Assembly: GCF_902167145.1 (NCBI RefSeq)
Contig: NC_050100.1
Span: 190,953,439-191,017,438, forward strand
Reading direction: 5' to 3'
Origin: Zea mays
Taxonomy: Eukaryota; Streptophyta; Magnoliopsida; Poales; Poaceae
DNA length: 64,000 nt
The stretch's first letter is position 1. Every line of letters begins with the position of its first letter. Below, piece after piece: positions 54,635 to 64,000 of the stretch. Both the position numbers and the translations under genes were made by a program. The notes under the pieces are model-generated. The model was not told the origin of the DNA. It did not search any database and was given only the letters and a program-made list of their open reading frames with translations.

Positions 54635-55111
54635 TGCTGGAACTTGCACACGGGCACAAGTCGATCCAACAGTGGGGGGAATGTTAGCACAAACAGGGTT
54701 TTAGCACGTGATGACAAAAGCACTGTTCATCTGGCCTCTCACGGGCACTGTGCGGGGGTATTTATAGGTACCTGAGCACGCAGCGCCTTGAGCTAAGGAC
54801 GCATGTGCCCTCAGCTACCTAGGTTATCCCCAGAATATTCCCATAAAGCGGGGTTACAGACCGTAATTACAGGGATGCTTTTACAAATTAGGCCCGTAAC
54901 GCACAGCGGCCACGCGGGGCCCGTTACGATGGGCCGGATCGCACGTGGGCCTCTGAGCTGGACGAGGCCGCACAGTGGGATGCCATTCGTCGCCGGTCTT
55001 CGTCTGGCGCGGTACATGCGAAGGGCGTCCCTGCCTGCTTTGTCTGTGTTAGCTCAGCTGCTGCAGCGAAGGCTTCGAGCGAAGGGTGGCGCCTTTGCCT
55101 TCGCCCCAACA
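54635..55111 (-). repeat. 5' LTR of the young gypsy element
   Basis: 477 bp, reading TGTTGGGGC...GTTCCAGCA in element sense. A TATA box on the minus strand, CCTATAAATA, is at 54,759-54,768. Confidence 0.9.
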
Positions 55112-55116
55112 GCGAG

Positions 55117-57459
55117 CAGAGAAGGCCGAAGCCCACGCGTGAGAAAAAACCCTTGTCGATCTGAAAAACTTGATGTCGTGGCAATTTTGAACATGAACTG
55201 CATCAGTAAATTTGGATAATTTTTCTGGCTAATCTCTTAGAGATGTCCTAACTAATGCAATAGACCACCACTTTAGCTTTTGAACTGATTGGTGAGTAAG
55301 CAACTAAGTATCCCTTGGGCCTTTTTCGTTTACTTCGGATTGCACCCGGAATCGTTCCAGCTAATCAAAGTTTATATAAATTAGAGAAGCAATACGGCTA
55401 GGAATCGTTCCGACCCACCAATCCGACACAAACGAACAAGGCCTTAGGGGGACCTGATCTATCTGACTTTGCCAATTTCACTCGAGGGCGAATATCTTCT
55501 CTTCTCTTGTATCTCTTACACGAAGGAGAACATATCCGCCCGATCAGGTAGCAATCATTACACTAAACCGAGCTGCAGAACCAGATTCTCGTGCTTAATG
55601 ATGCGCCTTATCTCTCTGCACAACGCACTAACAAGCAGCACCCCCTTGTGATCTGATCGGTAACCAATAACCACCCCCCTGCAACGAGGATATTGCTATT
55701 TTTTCCCCCGGCTTATGCAGTGCGCACCGAGGTGCTTTACCGGCTGTGCATCCAATCCGGCGCGCGGCCGGGCAACGCCTGACGACGCCACCCTGCGCGG
55801 GACGAAAGCCTCACCCACCCACCCACCCACCCACCCATCCACTCGTGCGTGCGGCCTACGTGGCGCGACCACCGCACCGGGCCACCGGCCGTGCGCACTC
55901 GCCCGCCGACAGATCTCAGCCCAGGGCGCTCTGGCAACCGGGCCGGCCGTTCGCCGCACCCGCACGACGGGCGGTCACTCCACGCTCAGCGTCGCTTGAC
56001 CACCGGCGCGCCGTTAGGACACACTGGCAGGAGGAGGCCAGGCGTCGAGAGCGCGACGCGGGGGCCCCCTCCGGCCGTCGTCCGTGGCCACAGCGGGCTA
56101 GGGAGGCCGTGGTGGCTTTATTTCGCTGTCACTACCTAACCACCACAAGGCTCCGTCAAAGGAGCCCATCCCATCCAGGGCAGCGTAGAAAGCGCGGTGC
56201 GCCGTGGCTTTTGCCCGGCCGGTGCAAGAAGCATCGGTCAGGGACGGGACTAGTAGTAGATCGGGTGTAGGCAAAGCATTAGGTCGCTTTAATTTAATTT
56301 GGGCCGGGTGCTGTGGCCGATCCATCTGGTTTGCCGTTGCGTGACTCCTCGTTTCGGTGGACTTGTACTCATGCTTGGATACGGCCACATTAATTTTGTG
56401 TGACTAATATATGTCTGCGTGCAGAGTACATAGCTTGAACGATCAGCATGTAGTGGAGAACCTATGTAGACAAAAGGATCCGGCACATGAACGCCGAGAG
56501 ACGGTGAATAGCTAGCTAGCTAGCCAATTAAAAAAAAAGGTAAATTGTTCAAGTAGTACTACTAGCTAGCTTGCCCTTCTAGACACTTGTACCGCAATTG
56601 TCTCTCAAGAAGAAGACCTGGCCGGCCGGCTGGGGTGAAGCGGAGGTCGACCTACTTAAAGAGCTAAAGTGCAGTCCAACATGGCAGCTTGTGGACAATA
56701 TATAATCTACTGGCCAAAATACACACACGAGTGCTGCATGCACCGTTTCTTCAGTGGTGGCGGTAACTAGCTGGTAAAGAGGCCGGCGCCACTAACTAGC
56801 TACAACTACGACTTGAGTGATGCTGCAACTGTGACAGATCGAGAGCTGCATTTAGCGAAACGAAAGGGTCGGTGTAGTGGGGGTGGCATGCATGTCTGCC
56901 GCCCGATATTTACCCAGCTACTTGTCCCGGCCGCTAGCTGCCTAGCAGAATCGATTGGTCGGTTCGCACAGTCCGAATGGCACTAGTATTGCTGTCACGT
57001 CAAACATCGATCGTCGACCTACGCATCATTCAGTAACGAAAACACGTAGATATAATTGGAAAAAATATTTTATTTAATATTAGAGATACATGTAGATATA
57101 GGGCTATTAAAATAGTTAATTTAATAAACGAAAACATGAAGAAAAAAATTGGGATGATTTGGTTTGGGCTCTTGGCCTTCTGTCGCGTACCATTTATATC
57201 GGCCCAGTACAAGTGCTTTACCAACTCAAGAATCGGGCCACGAGAGTCGATAGGCTTTCTAGTATCTTGTGCTCCTTGGTCCAATAATATAAGACTGTAA
57301 TCACTTTTTATTATTGTACCATAATACATCTTGTTCTATCTATACATACATCTATACATACGTACATCACATCGATGCAGTAATATAAAGAGAATTAAAT
57401 ATATTTCTTAGTCTTTGACCATATATGGTTACGCATTATATATTGGAGGGAGTAATTAA
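55117..57459. other. No gene supported; GC-rich patch and microsatellite
   Basis: 55,700-56,250 is GC-rich with overlapping frames on both strands and no domain. A CCCA/CACC microsatellite lies at 55,812-55,842. CTAGCTAG-rich short repeats occur near 56,509-56,525. The rest is ordinary intergenic sequence. Confidence 0.4.
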
Positions 57460-57612
57460 GGGGGTATTTCGATTCAATAAACTATTTTTATCCTGTCACA
57501 TCATATGTTTAGATGATAGTTAAAAGTATTAAATTAGTTTAGCGATTACACAATATTTAATACTCATAATTGTATACGAACTAAACTTTAGTTAGGGAAA
57601 CCAAACACGCCC
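57460..57612. mobile_element. Small Tourist-like MITE
   Basis: GGGGGTATTTCGATT at the left is mirrored by GAAACCAAACACGCCC at the right, with TAA at 57,457-57,459 and 57,613-57,615. The interior includes AAACTTTAGTTAGGG, common in this MITE group. Confidence 0.55.
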
Positions 57613-57685
57613 TAACCATATAATATTCTTCGCTGCCTCTTGTCTTCTCCGAGGGCCCAGTACGTATACTTCACCACCTACTCTA

Positions 57686-57896
57686 GAAGGTGTCTAGTTT
57701 CCCTGACTAAAATTTAGTTTGTGTCATATCAAATGTTTGAATATTAATTTTAAGTATTAAATACAAACTTAATTAGGTTTAATAAATTTGTCTCATCTTT
57801 TAGCCTTCACGTATATAATACCTGTAATTAGCATTCAGACATTCGATATGATAGAGACTAAATTTTATAGAAGTTAGTTGGAACCAAACCCCCCTT
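57686..57896. mobile_element. Second MITE related to the previous one
   Basis: AGGTGTCTAGTTTCC with CTAAAATTTAGTTTG at the left is mirrored by GACTAAATTTTATAG and GGAACCAAACCCCCCT at the right. The internal CATATCAAATGTTTG / CATTCGATATG pair is shared with similar MITEs. The borders are approximate. Confidence 0.5.
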
Positions 57897-59268
57897 TAAT
57901 CTCTTGTCTTCTCAGCAGGAGGCATGCCGCATGCATAGCAGTACATCTCATTTCATACATTTTTGGGCTGGTTTGACGGAGCTCTCCTTACTTTTTTACT
58001 GTATATAGAAGCTAGTTCTTTTGAGAGGTTTTTTTAGCTAAAATGTTTTTTGTAATTCTCTAGAATTAACTCTATGCGCAAAGTGGCTGCATAGAGTGAA
58101 TCAAGAAATAAAAACTATTTTGTAGCACCTGGTCTTGTAATTTATTCCAAAGACCCACTCCACACAATCAACATAGAAGTACCTCACTGTAAGAAACTAT
58201 TTAACAGAGGGGTTTTTTTAACAATGGAAAGGAGTTCCAGCTTCGCGCTTCCTCATTAGATAAGAATTAGTCCACTGTCCACAATTATTACAAATGCAAC
58301 AAAAAAAAGTTCTAGATTATTGGCCATTCCAAAACACATAAGGCCATCCATGTGATGCGATGAACATTATTCCTCCCGTCTCTATAAGCCAACGTGCTTA
58401 TATGATGTGCTCCTTGCAGTCATCGAAGCGCTTGTGCAACTGGGTTATATCCTCCTGAAAGAACATACAAAAAAAAGTTTTCGGATAATAGTTATTAAGA
58501 ACTAAATCATTCCTTCTGAACTAAATCAATAACTCTAGATTGGGCGGGAGCTGACGCCTCCAGCGCACGATCCAGCCGGGCCCGAAACAAGGAAGTTGGA
58601 TTTCGTTTCTTGAACGACCTGACTGATAGGTGCTTTGAGCACTGTGCGGGCCGGGCTGCGGTGGAAGTCCGGGAAAACAAAGGCGTTGTTGCAGGCCGTG
58701 GGTGTGGCCGCACCACTTGTCAGGCAATCAAACAGGCCCAGGTGGCCCAAAGATCGTTGGAAATGGTCACTGCACATGCACAGAGCTCTGAGTTTCTGTC
58801 CCCGATGCGCGCGCACATCTGCTTGCCGACGGATCCGATCAGATCACTGAATGATGCATGCATGAATGCATCCACCCACAAAGAGCCAAGAAATGCGTGG
58901 CAGGAGCCACGCAAGCCGTGCAGAGCGTTACGCAGGCAGGACCGTAGGGGAGCCGCATGCTGCAACCAGAACCGAGGCCCCATTTCTGAGCGGCAGCACG
59001 CAGGCAGGCAGCGGCGTGCATTGCATGGTGTGCCTGTCTGTCCTGCTAGCTAACAACGGCTAGAATCCAGCGGGCGAATTCTGAAAAATCCGGCCCGTGA
59101 AAAAAGTCACAGGACTCTACTGTATGTCGCATGGAACGATTGCACAGCCCTGCTTAGCAGTAATCTCGAACCGTCGAACGCGTTGAGGAATCAGTTTAGT
59201 TCTCGCTAATCAGCCACCCGACCCGGGCATTAAACATCAGCTAACCCTTGGGCTCAATACCAGCGCTC
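57897..59268. other. No gene supported
   Basis: AT-rich until about 58,500, then a moderately GC-rich part (58,530-59,060) with overlapping short frames and no recognisable protein. The last few hundred bases are the presumed promoter of the first defensin gene. Confidence 0.4.
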
Positions 59269-59276
59269 TATATAAA
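59269..59276 (+). promoter_or_regulatory. TATA box of defensin gene 1
   Basis: TATATAAA, 177 bp before the ATG at 59,446, followed by a leader without an upstream in-frame stop problem. Confidence 0.7.
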
Positions 59277-59445
59277 CCGTGGCTCTGGTTCCCATCCATT
59301 GCATCCCCCTTTCTGCTCCTGTGCTGCGTCCACCAGCCTCGTCGTTAGGACGTAAGGTAAGACACCCAGGGGCGAGCCAGTGAGTACAGAGAGTAGCCTT
59401 ACGTAGCGAAGCTCAGAGCAAGCGAGGGTACGGTCAAGGGGGGTG

Positions 59446-59811
59446 ATGGCGCTGTCTCGACGCATGGCGGCTCCCGTCCTCGTCCTCATGCTCCTCCTCG
59501 TCGCCACAGGTGCCCGACTCAACTCCTCGTTGCTCGTCAGTGCTGCTTGAGTGACCCTTCAAAGTAAAGTTCACAGTAATGCGACGCGCTTGGTGTTGTA
59601 ATGCTTAATTTGAGTGTGGCCGGCCGGTGCAGAGCTGGGGACGACCAAGGTGGCGGAGGCGAGGCACTGCCTGTCGCAGAGCCACCGGTTCAAGGGCCTG
59701 TGCATGAGCAGCAACAACTGCGCCAACGTGTGCCAGACCGAGAACTTCCCCGGCGGCGAGTGTAAGGCGGAGGGCGCCACGCGCAAGTGCTTCTGCAAGA
59801 AGATATGCTAG
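59446..59811 (+). CDS. Plant defensin 1 (gamma-thionin), CAL1-like
   Basis: Two exons, 59,446-59,509 and 59,633-59,811, joined in phase 1 at GT-AG borders; the intron sits at the end of the signal peptide as in plant defensins. The signal peptide is [20 protein letters not shown]. The mature part of about 49 residues starts near [12 protein letters not shown] and has eight cysteines in the defensin spacing, with GGEC and KCFCKKIC forming the gamma-core end. It is a secreted small Cys-rich peptide. From memory it closely resembles rice CAL1, a defensin that chelates cadmium and belongs to the antifungal peptide group. A paralog lies 1.7 kb downstream on the same strand. Confidence 0.92.
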
Positions 59812-61348
59812 TAGTAGCCTCGGCTTTGCTGGCACAAGCAGGTCGTCGGCACGCAACGCAATTCAAGCATCATATCGGTCCTCCTCCCGCGTTGCTGTCT
59901 ACTCGACCCCGTTTTCTCTTTCGATCGATTTCGTTGTTTCCTGTTGCTCTCTTCTTTTCCCGCGAATAATATGCTCCATGGGATCTCACTGTTGTACTTT
60001 CTGCATCCGTTGGTAGTCAGGACGATCCTTCTTCCCGCTGTCACGTGTGATTCAAAATGGATGTACTAATGCAACTGTTCGTTCTTCCAAATCTGCTTTG
60101 GTGCTAGCTAGCTAGGGAACTTGATGACCAAGCTTCTTGTGTTTGTGAGTGCACAGAGTTCTACACACCGTGACCCGTGAGGTGTACGTGAGTCTCTCTG
60201 TGCCGCGCGACTGCCAGCTAGCTGCATAGATAATATCTTTGGATCATCAGGAAAACTGTGATCTATCGGCCCAAGCAAACAGGATGAATTTTTCTTTCAA
60301 CAGGATGAGCTCTGACTTGGAGCTAGACTCTGATTTTAACAACGCTGGCACCTCCCGGTTGCTAAGTTTTTTTTTTTTTATGTTGGTTTGTGATCCACGA
60401 CTGCATTTGGACACAAGATCGACTTGCTCGTCATCGACTGACGAACCAACAGCTCTGCCCGCTTTGCCGGACACCAAATGGAAACTGTCCACAACTCCGC
60501 ATTCTTGCGCACTGCACATATTCGGAGATTGGCACAGCATGAACAAAAGTCTCTCTTTTTGGCCGATTTTAGTAACTTTGTAATTTGTAAATACCCTACC
60601 AGCATTTTTCCATGAAAAAATCATCGTCCATCAAGATGACGGCAGGTTTAGTACACGTTTGGATCACATGTGTTAAAAGCATGCATGGCGCTAAATTAAA
60701 GTTTAGCACTCTCAAATAGAGAACCAAAATTTAGCATTTGGATAGTGTTTCTATACCATTATATAATCCACCAGTTTAAACTTTACAAAATTCACTCAAT
60801 CTAATTACCTCGACATTTATAATCTCCACTAAATCCATCAAATAAATTACATCTAGACTTAATACACTATCAAAACTAACAGTTCAAATCACCCCTCCAT
60901 TTGACACCGTCGCCGCCAACCTCCTCACTCCTCACGCCTTCGCCGTCGTCAACCCTTCTCCGAGACCGTAGCATTCGTACGGGCTACATGTTAGTAGATA
61001 TAAGTGCTAAAGTTTAGCATATTATATAGAAAGACATCCCTACCTCTAATTAATACGAGATGGAGAGAGAGGGAGTGGGGTGAGGGGGCGATGCTGTCTT
61101 TTTTCTCAGCATAGACTATTTTTAGCTCACGTTACCGCACCATGAAGAAGCTAAAGTTAGCAGCTCACTTTATCAACTTATTTGGATCTCCAAGTGATAA
61201 AGTTTAGCTAAAAATGCATCACTAAACTTAAGCGTCATGGATCTAAACATGCTTCGTCCCTGATTGAAGAGAGATATGACCCTCACGTTTGCCACTTCCA
61301 AAATTAAGCATTGACTAATCTAAGCTCGACGGTCGACGCCAACTGTTC
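59812..61348. other. Defensin intergenic region with a possible large MITE
   Basis: 59,812-60,100 is the 3' untranslated region with several AATAA-like signals. About 60,653-61,255 may be a MITE: GTTTGGATCACATGTG at the left against the complement of CATGGATCTAAAC at the right, with CTAAA/TTTAG-rich arms. No other gene is seen. Confidence 0.35.
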
Positions 61349-61356
61349 ATATAAAT
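61349..61356 (+). promoter_or_regulatory. TATA box of defensin gene 2
   Basis: ATATAAAT, 142 bp before the ATG at 61,491. Confidence 0.6.
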
Positions 61357-61490
61357 TAAACTGTCCTCCTGTGTTCCAATGTATCCGCGAGGATCCCCCC
61401 ACACCTTGCGACCTGCGTTGTCACCCACCCATCAAGGTTGGGGCCGCCAGCAGGTTCAGCCGTTCCTGTTCTTGATAAAACGAGAGAAGG

Positions 61491-61995
61491 ATGGCGGCAG
61501 TGTCTCAGGGAGCTGTCCTATTCTTGTTTCTCCTCCTCGTCGCAGCAGGTGATTAGCTGGTGCCCTATGGTGTCAGGTTTTAATTGCTCATTATCCATCT
61601 ATAATTGTACGTACTCGTACCAGGCAGATTGATTGGTCACCCACCTGTTCTTGGTGACTAATAAATCTGTACGTTGCGAATCTGCAAAATGGAATGTGAT
61701 CAGTATGGTGCATGCAGAGGTGGGAACCATCGATGCCAAAATGGGAGTAGCCATGCCCATGCATGCCTTGATAATGGAGAACGTGAAACAGCAGGAGAAG
61801 GAGAAGGAGAAGGAGAAGGAGGAGAAAAGCACGGAGAAGGAAGAGAGTCGATGCTTATCGCAGAGTCTCCAGTTCGAGGGCTTCTGCTTCAACAGCGACA
61901 GATGCGCCGAGGTGTGCATGAAGGAGAGCTTTCCCGGTGGCGAGTGCAAGCGGGACGTGGCCATGCGCAAGTGCTTCTGCAAGAAGCCTTGCTAG
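61491..61995 (+). CDS. Plant defensin 2 with a charged KE-rich insertion
   Basis: Exons 61,491-61,548 and 61,718-61,995, phase 1, GT-AG, the same intron position as its neighbour. Signal peptide MAAVSQGAVLFLFLLLVAA. The defensin domain starts near SRCLSQSLQFEGFC and has all eight cysteines, with PGGEC and KCFCKKPC. Between them lies an unusual segment of about 45 residues with a Met-rich part and a run of Lys-Glu repeats encoded by a GAGAAG microsatellite (61,793-61,834). Defensin precursors normally pass directly from signal peptide to the Cys domain, so this is either a new propeptide or a sign of relaxed constraint. It is probably a tandem duplicate of defensin 1. Confidence 0.85.
61793..61834 (+). 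repeat. GAGAAG microsatellite in defensin 2
   Basis: A repeated GAGAAG / GAG run inside exon 2, in frame as Lys-Glu. Its length is likely to vary between alleles. Confidence 0.85.
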
Positions 61996-63616
61996 TTCAT
62001 CGGTCTTGCTAATTGTTGATGGGTGCTTCATTAATTTGATTTGATGGGTCTCATGGCTACGAGAAACAAAACTACTTTTGATAAAATGCAGGGCATGAAA
62101 AGCGTTTCTGCAGTCCTTAAATTGCTGGGTTTTTTTTTGACGAAACTGCATGGAGGGGTTTGCAGCCCCTTGCAGAAATTTATTGAAAGAAACAGTCAAG
62201 TAATTTACAAATAGCAGAATTAAGATACAACGAAGCAAACAAAAAAAGTAACTCAAAATAAAGATCACAACAGATTTTGGATCCATAAATCAAACGCAAT
62301 TGAGTCTCTGCAGGAGGAGTCTTTGAAGGACAGCAGGTTCATCTCCTTTGACGAAGTTTCTTTGACTGCTGCAACTGAAGGTTGTTGGCTACTAAAAATA
62401 AAATCATTGAACCATCCCTGTTAGTCTGAACTGCTAGGAAACCGTTGAACCTTTCGTGTCAATCTTAGACTATCAAGGTTTATCCCGCCAATACATACCA
62501 AGTTGTTAGGACACCATAACACCTTTCACATCGGTCTGAAACCGTCAGGAGATCTTCTATTTCCACATCAATTTTCTACTATTTTTATTCATCGAAATTA
62601 GTACTGCAGCAGCTCAATTAACCATACATCCACAAGCACTACAAAAGATAAATCCAGTTGTCATGATACGCACATATTAATCACACCGCTAAAAGTCATA
62701 AATTCCGTGACTACACCAAGCTATTGGGCTACTTTTTCTTAGGGATACCTGAAGCTACTGCCTTAACTGCAAAACAAAGTCGACAGGAACCTAAAAGCTG
62801 GAATGCATCGTTGCAGGGCTTCAGATGCAGGCCGTGCAATGGTACTGGGCCTGAGATTTCTAGCCCCACCCATCCCCAAACCCAATAAAACATCAGGTCA
62901 TCAGTATATTCGGGTATTTAATTGTTTTTTATATTAGGACGCAATCTTTTTTTTCACTATCCTAGAATGTAATAACAAAATAAAATGTGTTATTGATGCG
63001 TGAAAACTAGAATAATATTAGATATATATTGTGCAATGTGTAGTTTTTTTCTGTATAACATTCCATTAATTGGTGATTAATAAGGCCGCTGATTAAAGCA
63101 ATTGAGGACATCAAAATAGGTTGTTCCACGAGCCTAAAATTCATTATTAAGATTTCACCCGACATTTTGCTGAATCTTTTGTATTTCCTAAGATGCATTA
63201 CCTTGATAGGACTATATATGATTCTCTTTTGTAATATATATAATAACGTACGTAGCCATGAACAATATCTATAAAATCTCCACCAGCGTACATCGGTACA
63301 TGCAAACTCATTCTTATACAGAAAAAACAATTCATCACTGAGAATTTTTTTAAAAAACACACACACACACACACAAAAAAAAACGATCAGCTCCTTATCA
63401 TCGGCAACGATCACACGCACACACACAACCGCTCGATCCTGCTACATTCTTGTATGGTGGTAGCTACATCAAATTAAGCTACAAATTAGTATTTATTAAT
63501 AACGTCTATACCAACATCACACTGCACTCTCCTCTCCATTGTGTATACAGAGAAATTAAAGCTAGGAACGTACACATGCGCGTTGGCATGCACGGTCCAA
63601 AAACTGGATATCATAA
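61996..63616. other. No gene supported
   Basis: 62,125-62,290 (TTTTTTTTGACGAAACTGC, then GGGGTTTGCAGCCCC) looks like the 3' tail of a grass retroposon. A CA microsatellite lies at 63,357-63,375. The remainder is AT-rich with only short random frames. Confidence 0.4.
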
Positions 63617-63854
63617 TTATGTTTGCGCGAGAAAATTAGGGAGGCCGACCTTCTTCCCGGTCCTCTTGACGTCTTCCTGCACCTTTCTCCTGTACTCCCC
63701 GAAGGTGAACGTCCTGTAGAGAGAAGGCTCCTCGCACGTGCCGATCGGCGAGTCGTAGGACGGGCAGAGAAAGTAGGCGACGGAGTAGCGCTCCGTCCTG
63801 GCGTTCGTCATCACCTTGTGCTCCACGCTCTTGTATCTGTTGTTGCTCCACGCC
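63617..63854 (-). CDS. GA2ox: Gibberellin 2-oxidase, last exon (gene runs past the window)
   Basis: Partial. The exon begins right after an AG acceptor (63,856-63,855) and codes about 78 residues to the stop TAA at 63,617-63,619. AWSNNRYKSVEHKVM contains the C-terminal iron-binding His, RYSVAYF contains the 2-oxoglutarate-binding Arg-x-Ser, and the tail RTFTFGEYRRKVQEDVKRTG with KVGLPNF is typical of C20-type GA 2-oxidases. The family inactivates gibberellins by 2-beta-hydroxylation in the cytosol. Sequence from 63,857 to the window end is intron; earlier exons lie beyond 64,000. Probable counterpart of rice GA2ox9 by tail sequence and position. Confidence 0.85.
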
Positions 63855-64000
63855 TTCAAGAAACACACACCCAAAGCTAAGAGGAAGACGTGTACACCTT
63901 GTGGCCCGGCCGGCTTAATTACAATGCATATATATGCATGAATGATGATGCTGACAGATCGTAAAACACAAGCACAGCACAGCACAGCATGCGTGTATAT

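Larger units (their letters stand above)
43563..55111 (-). mobile_element. Young complete Ty3/gypsy element with antisense accessory gene
   Basis: 11.5 kb. LTRs 43,563-44,039 and 54,635-55,111 are both 477 bp and differ at 8 positions by my count (1.7 percent, about 0.65 million years at 1.3e-8). The target duplication GCGAG is perfect (43,558-43,562 and 55,112-55,116). gag, protease and pol are on the minus strand. Between the end of pol and the 3' LTR lies a 4.9-kb region with a tandem repeat and a spliced gene on the opposite strand. A second RNase H domain and extra ORFs place it in the Tat lineage. Only two lesions are seen in gag-pol, so it is the freshest element here. Confidence 0.94.

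Noticed and set aside
55696..56270. Overlapping Arg/Pro-rich frames as genes
   Set aside because: All six frames are open because of GC content and the CCCA microsatellite; no family resemblance.

Overview
This is a stretch of a grass nuclear genome, most likely maize or a very close relative. About two thirds is LTR retrotransposon, much of it nested. Its Sirevirus (Ty1/copia) elements look like the Opie/Ji/Ruda type that fills maize chromosomes, and the host genes (a PSKR1-type receptor kinase, two defensins, a gibberellin 2-oxidase) are grass-like. There is no sign of bacterial, organelle or viral-genome origin. The species and family names rest on recognition by eye, not on a search.

Layout. 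1-17,325 is a nest. A decayed outer Sirevirus is cut by the end of another LTR (1-1,255), by a complete inner Sirevirus (2,800-12,095) and, inside its own 3' LTR, by a 2.3-kb solo LTR (14,639-16,939) with a perfect 5-bp target duplication. 17,331-19,767 holds an LTR fragment and LINE pieces on the minus strand. 19,768-28,999 is a Tat-like Ty3/gypsy element on the minus strand that split a LINE 3' end, which resumes at 29,000. 29,800-34,600 holds a broken gene, a large foldback element (31,860-32,678) and an intact NDR1/HIN1-like gene on the minus strand. 35,700-37,100 has a copia remnant and small MITEs. 37,145-40,300 is an intact intronless PSKR1-like gene (minus). 43,563-55,111 is a young, complete Ty3/gypsy element with a perfect target duplication. 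It carries gag-pol on the minus strand and, antisense downstream of pol, a five-exon accessory gene with its own TATA box. 59,446-61,995 holds two tandem two-exon defensin genes (plus). The window ends in the last exon of a gibberellin 2-oxidase (minus).

From memory, rice chromosome 2 has PSKR1 (LOC_Os02g41890), the defensin CAL1 (LOC_Os02g41904) and GA2ox9 (Os02g0630300) close together, so the host genes here probably form a conserved micro-syntenic block pushed apart by the gypsy insertion at 43.6 kb.

The most unusual signal is a short palindrome, CGGAC-N(1-3)-GTCCG. It occurs as head-to-tail cassettes with a 19-22 bp period in the LTRs of three different retrotransposons (two copia, one gypsy). 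It is gained and lost one period at a time between the two LTRs of one element, and it also sits in-frame inside the gypsy coding region with an exact 21-bp period in gag. The second candidate novelty is the spliced antisense accessory gene at 44,377-48,110.
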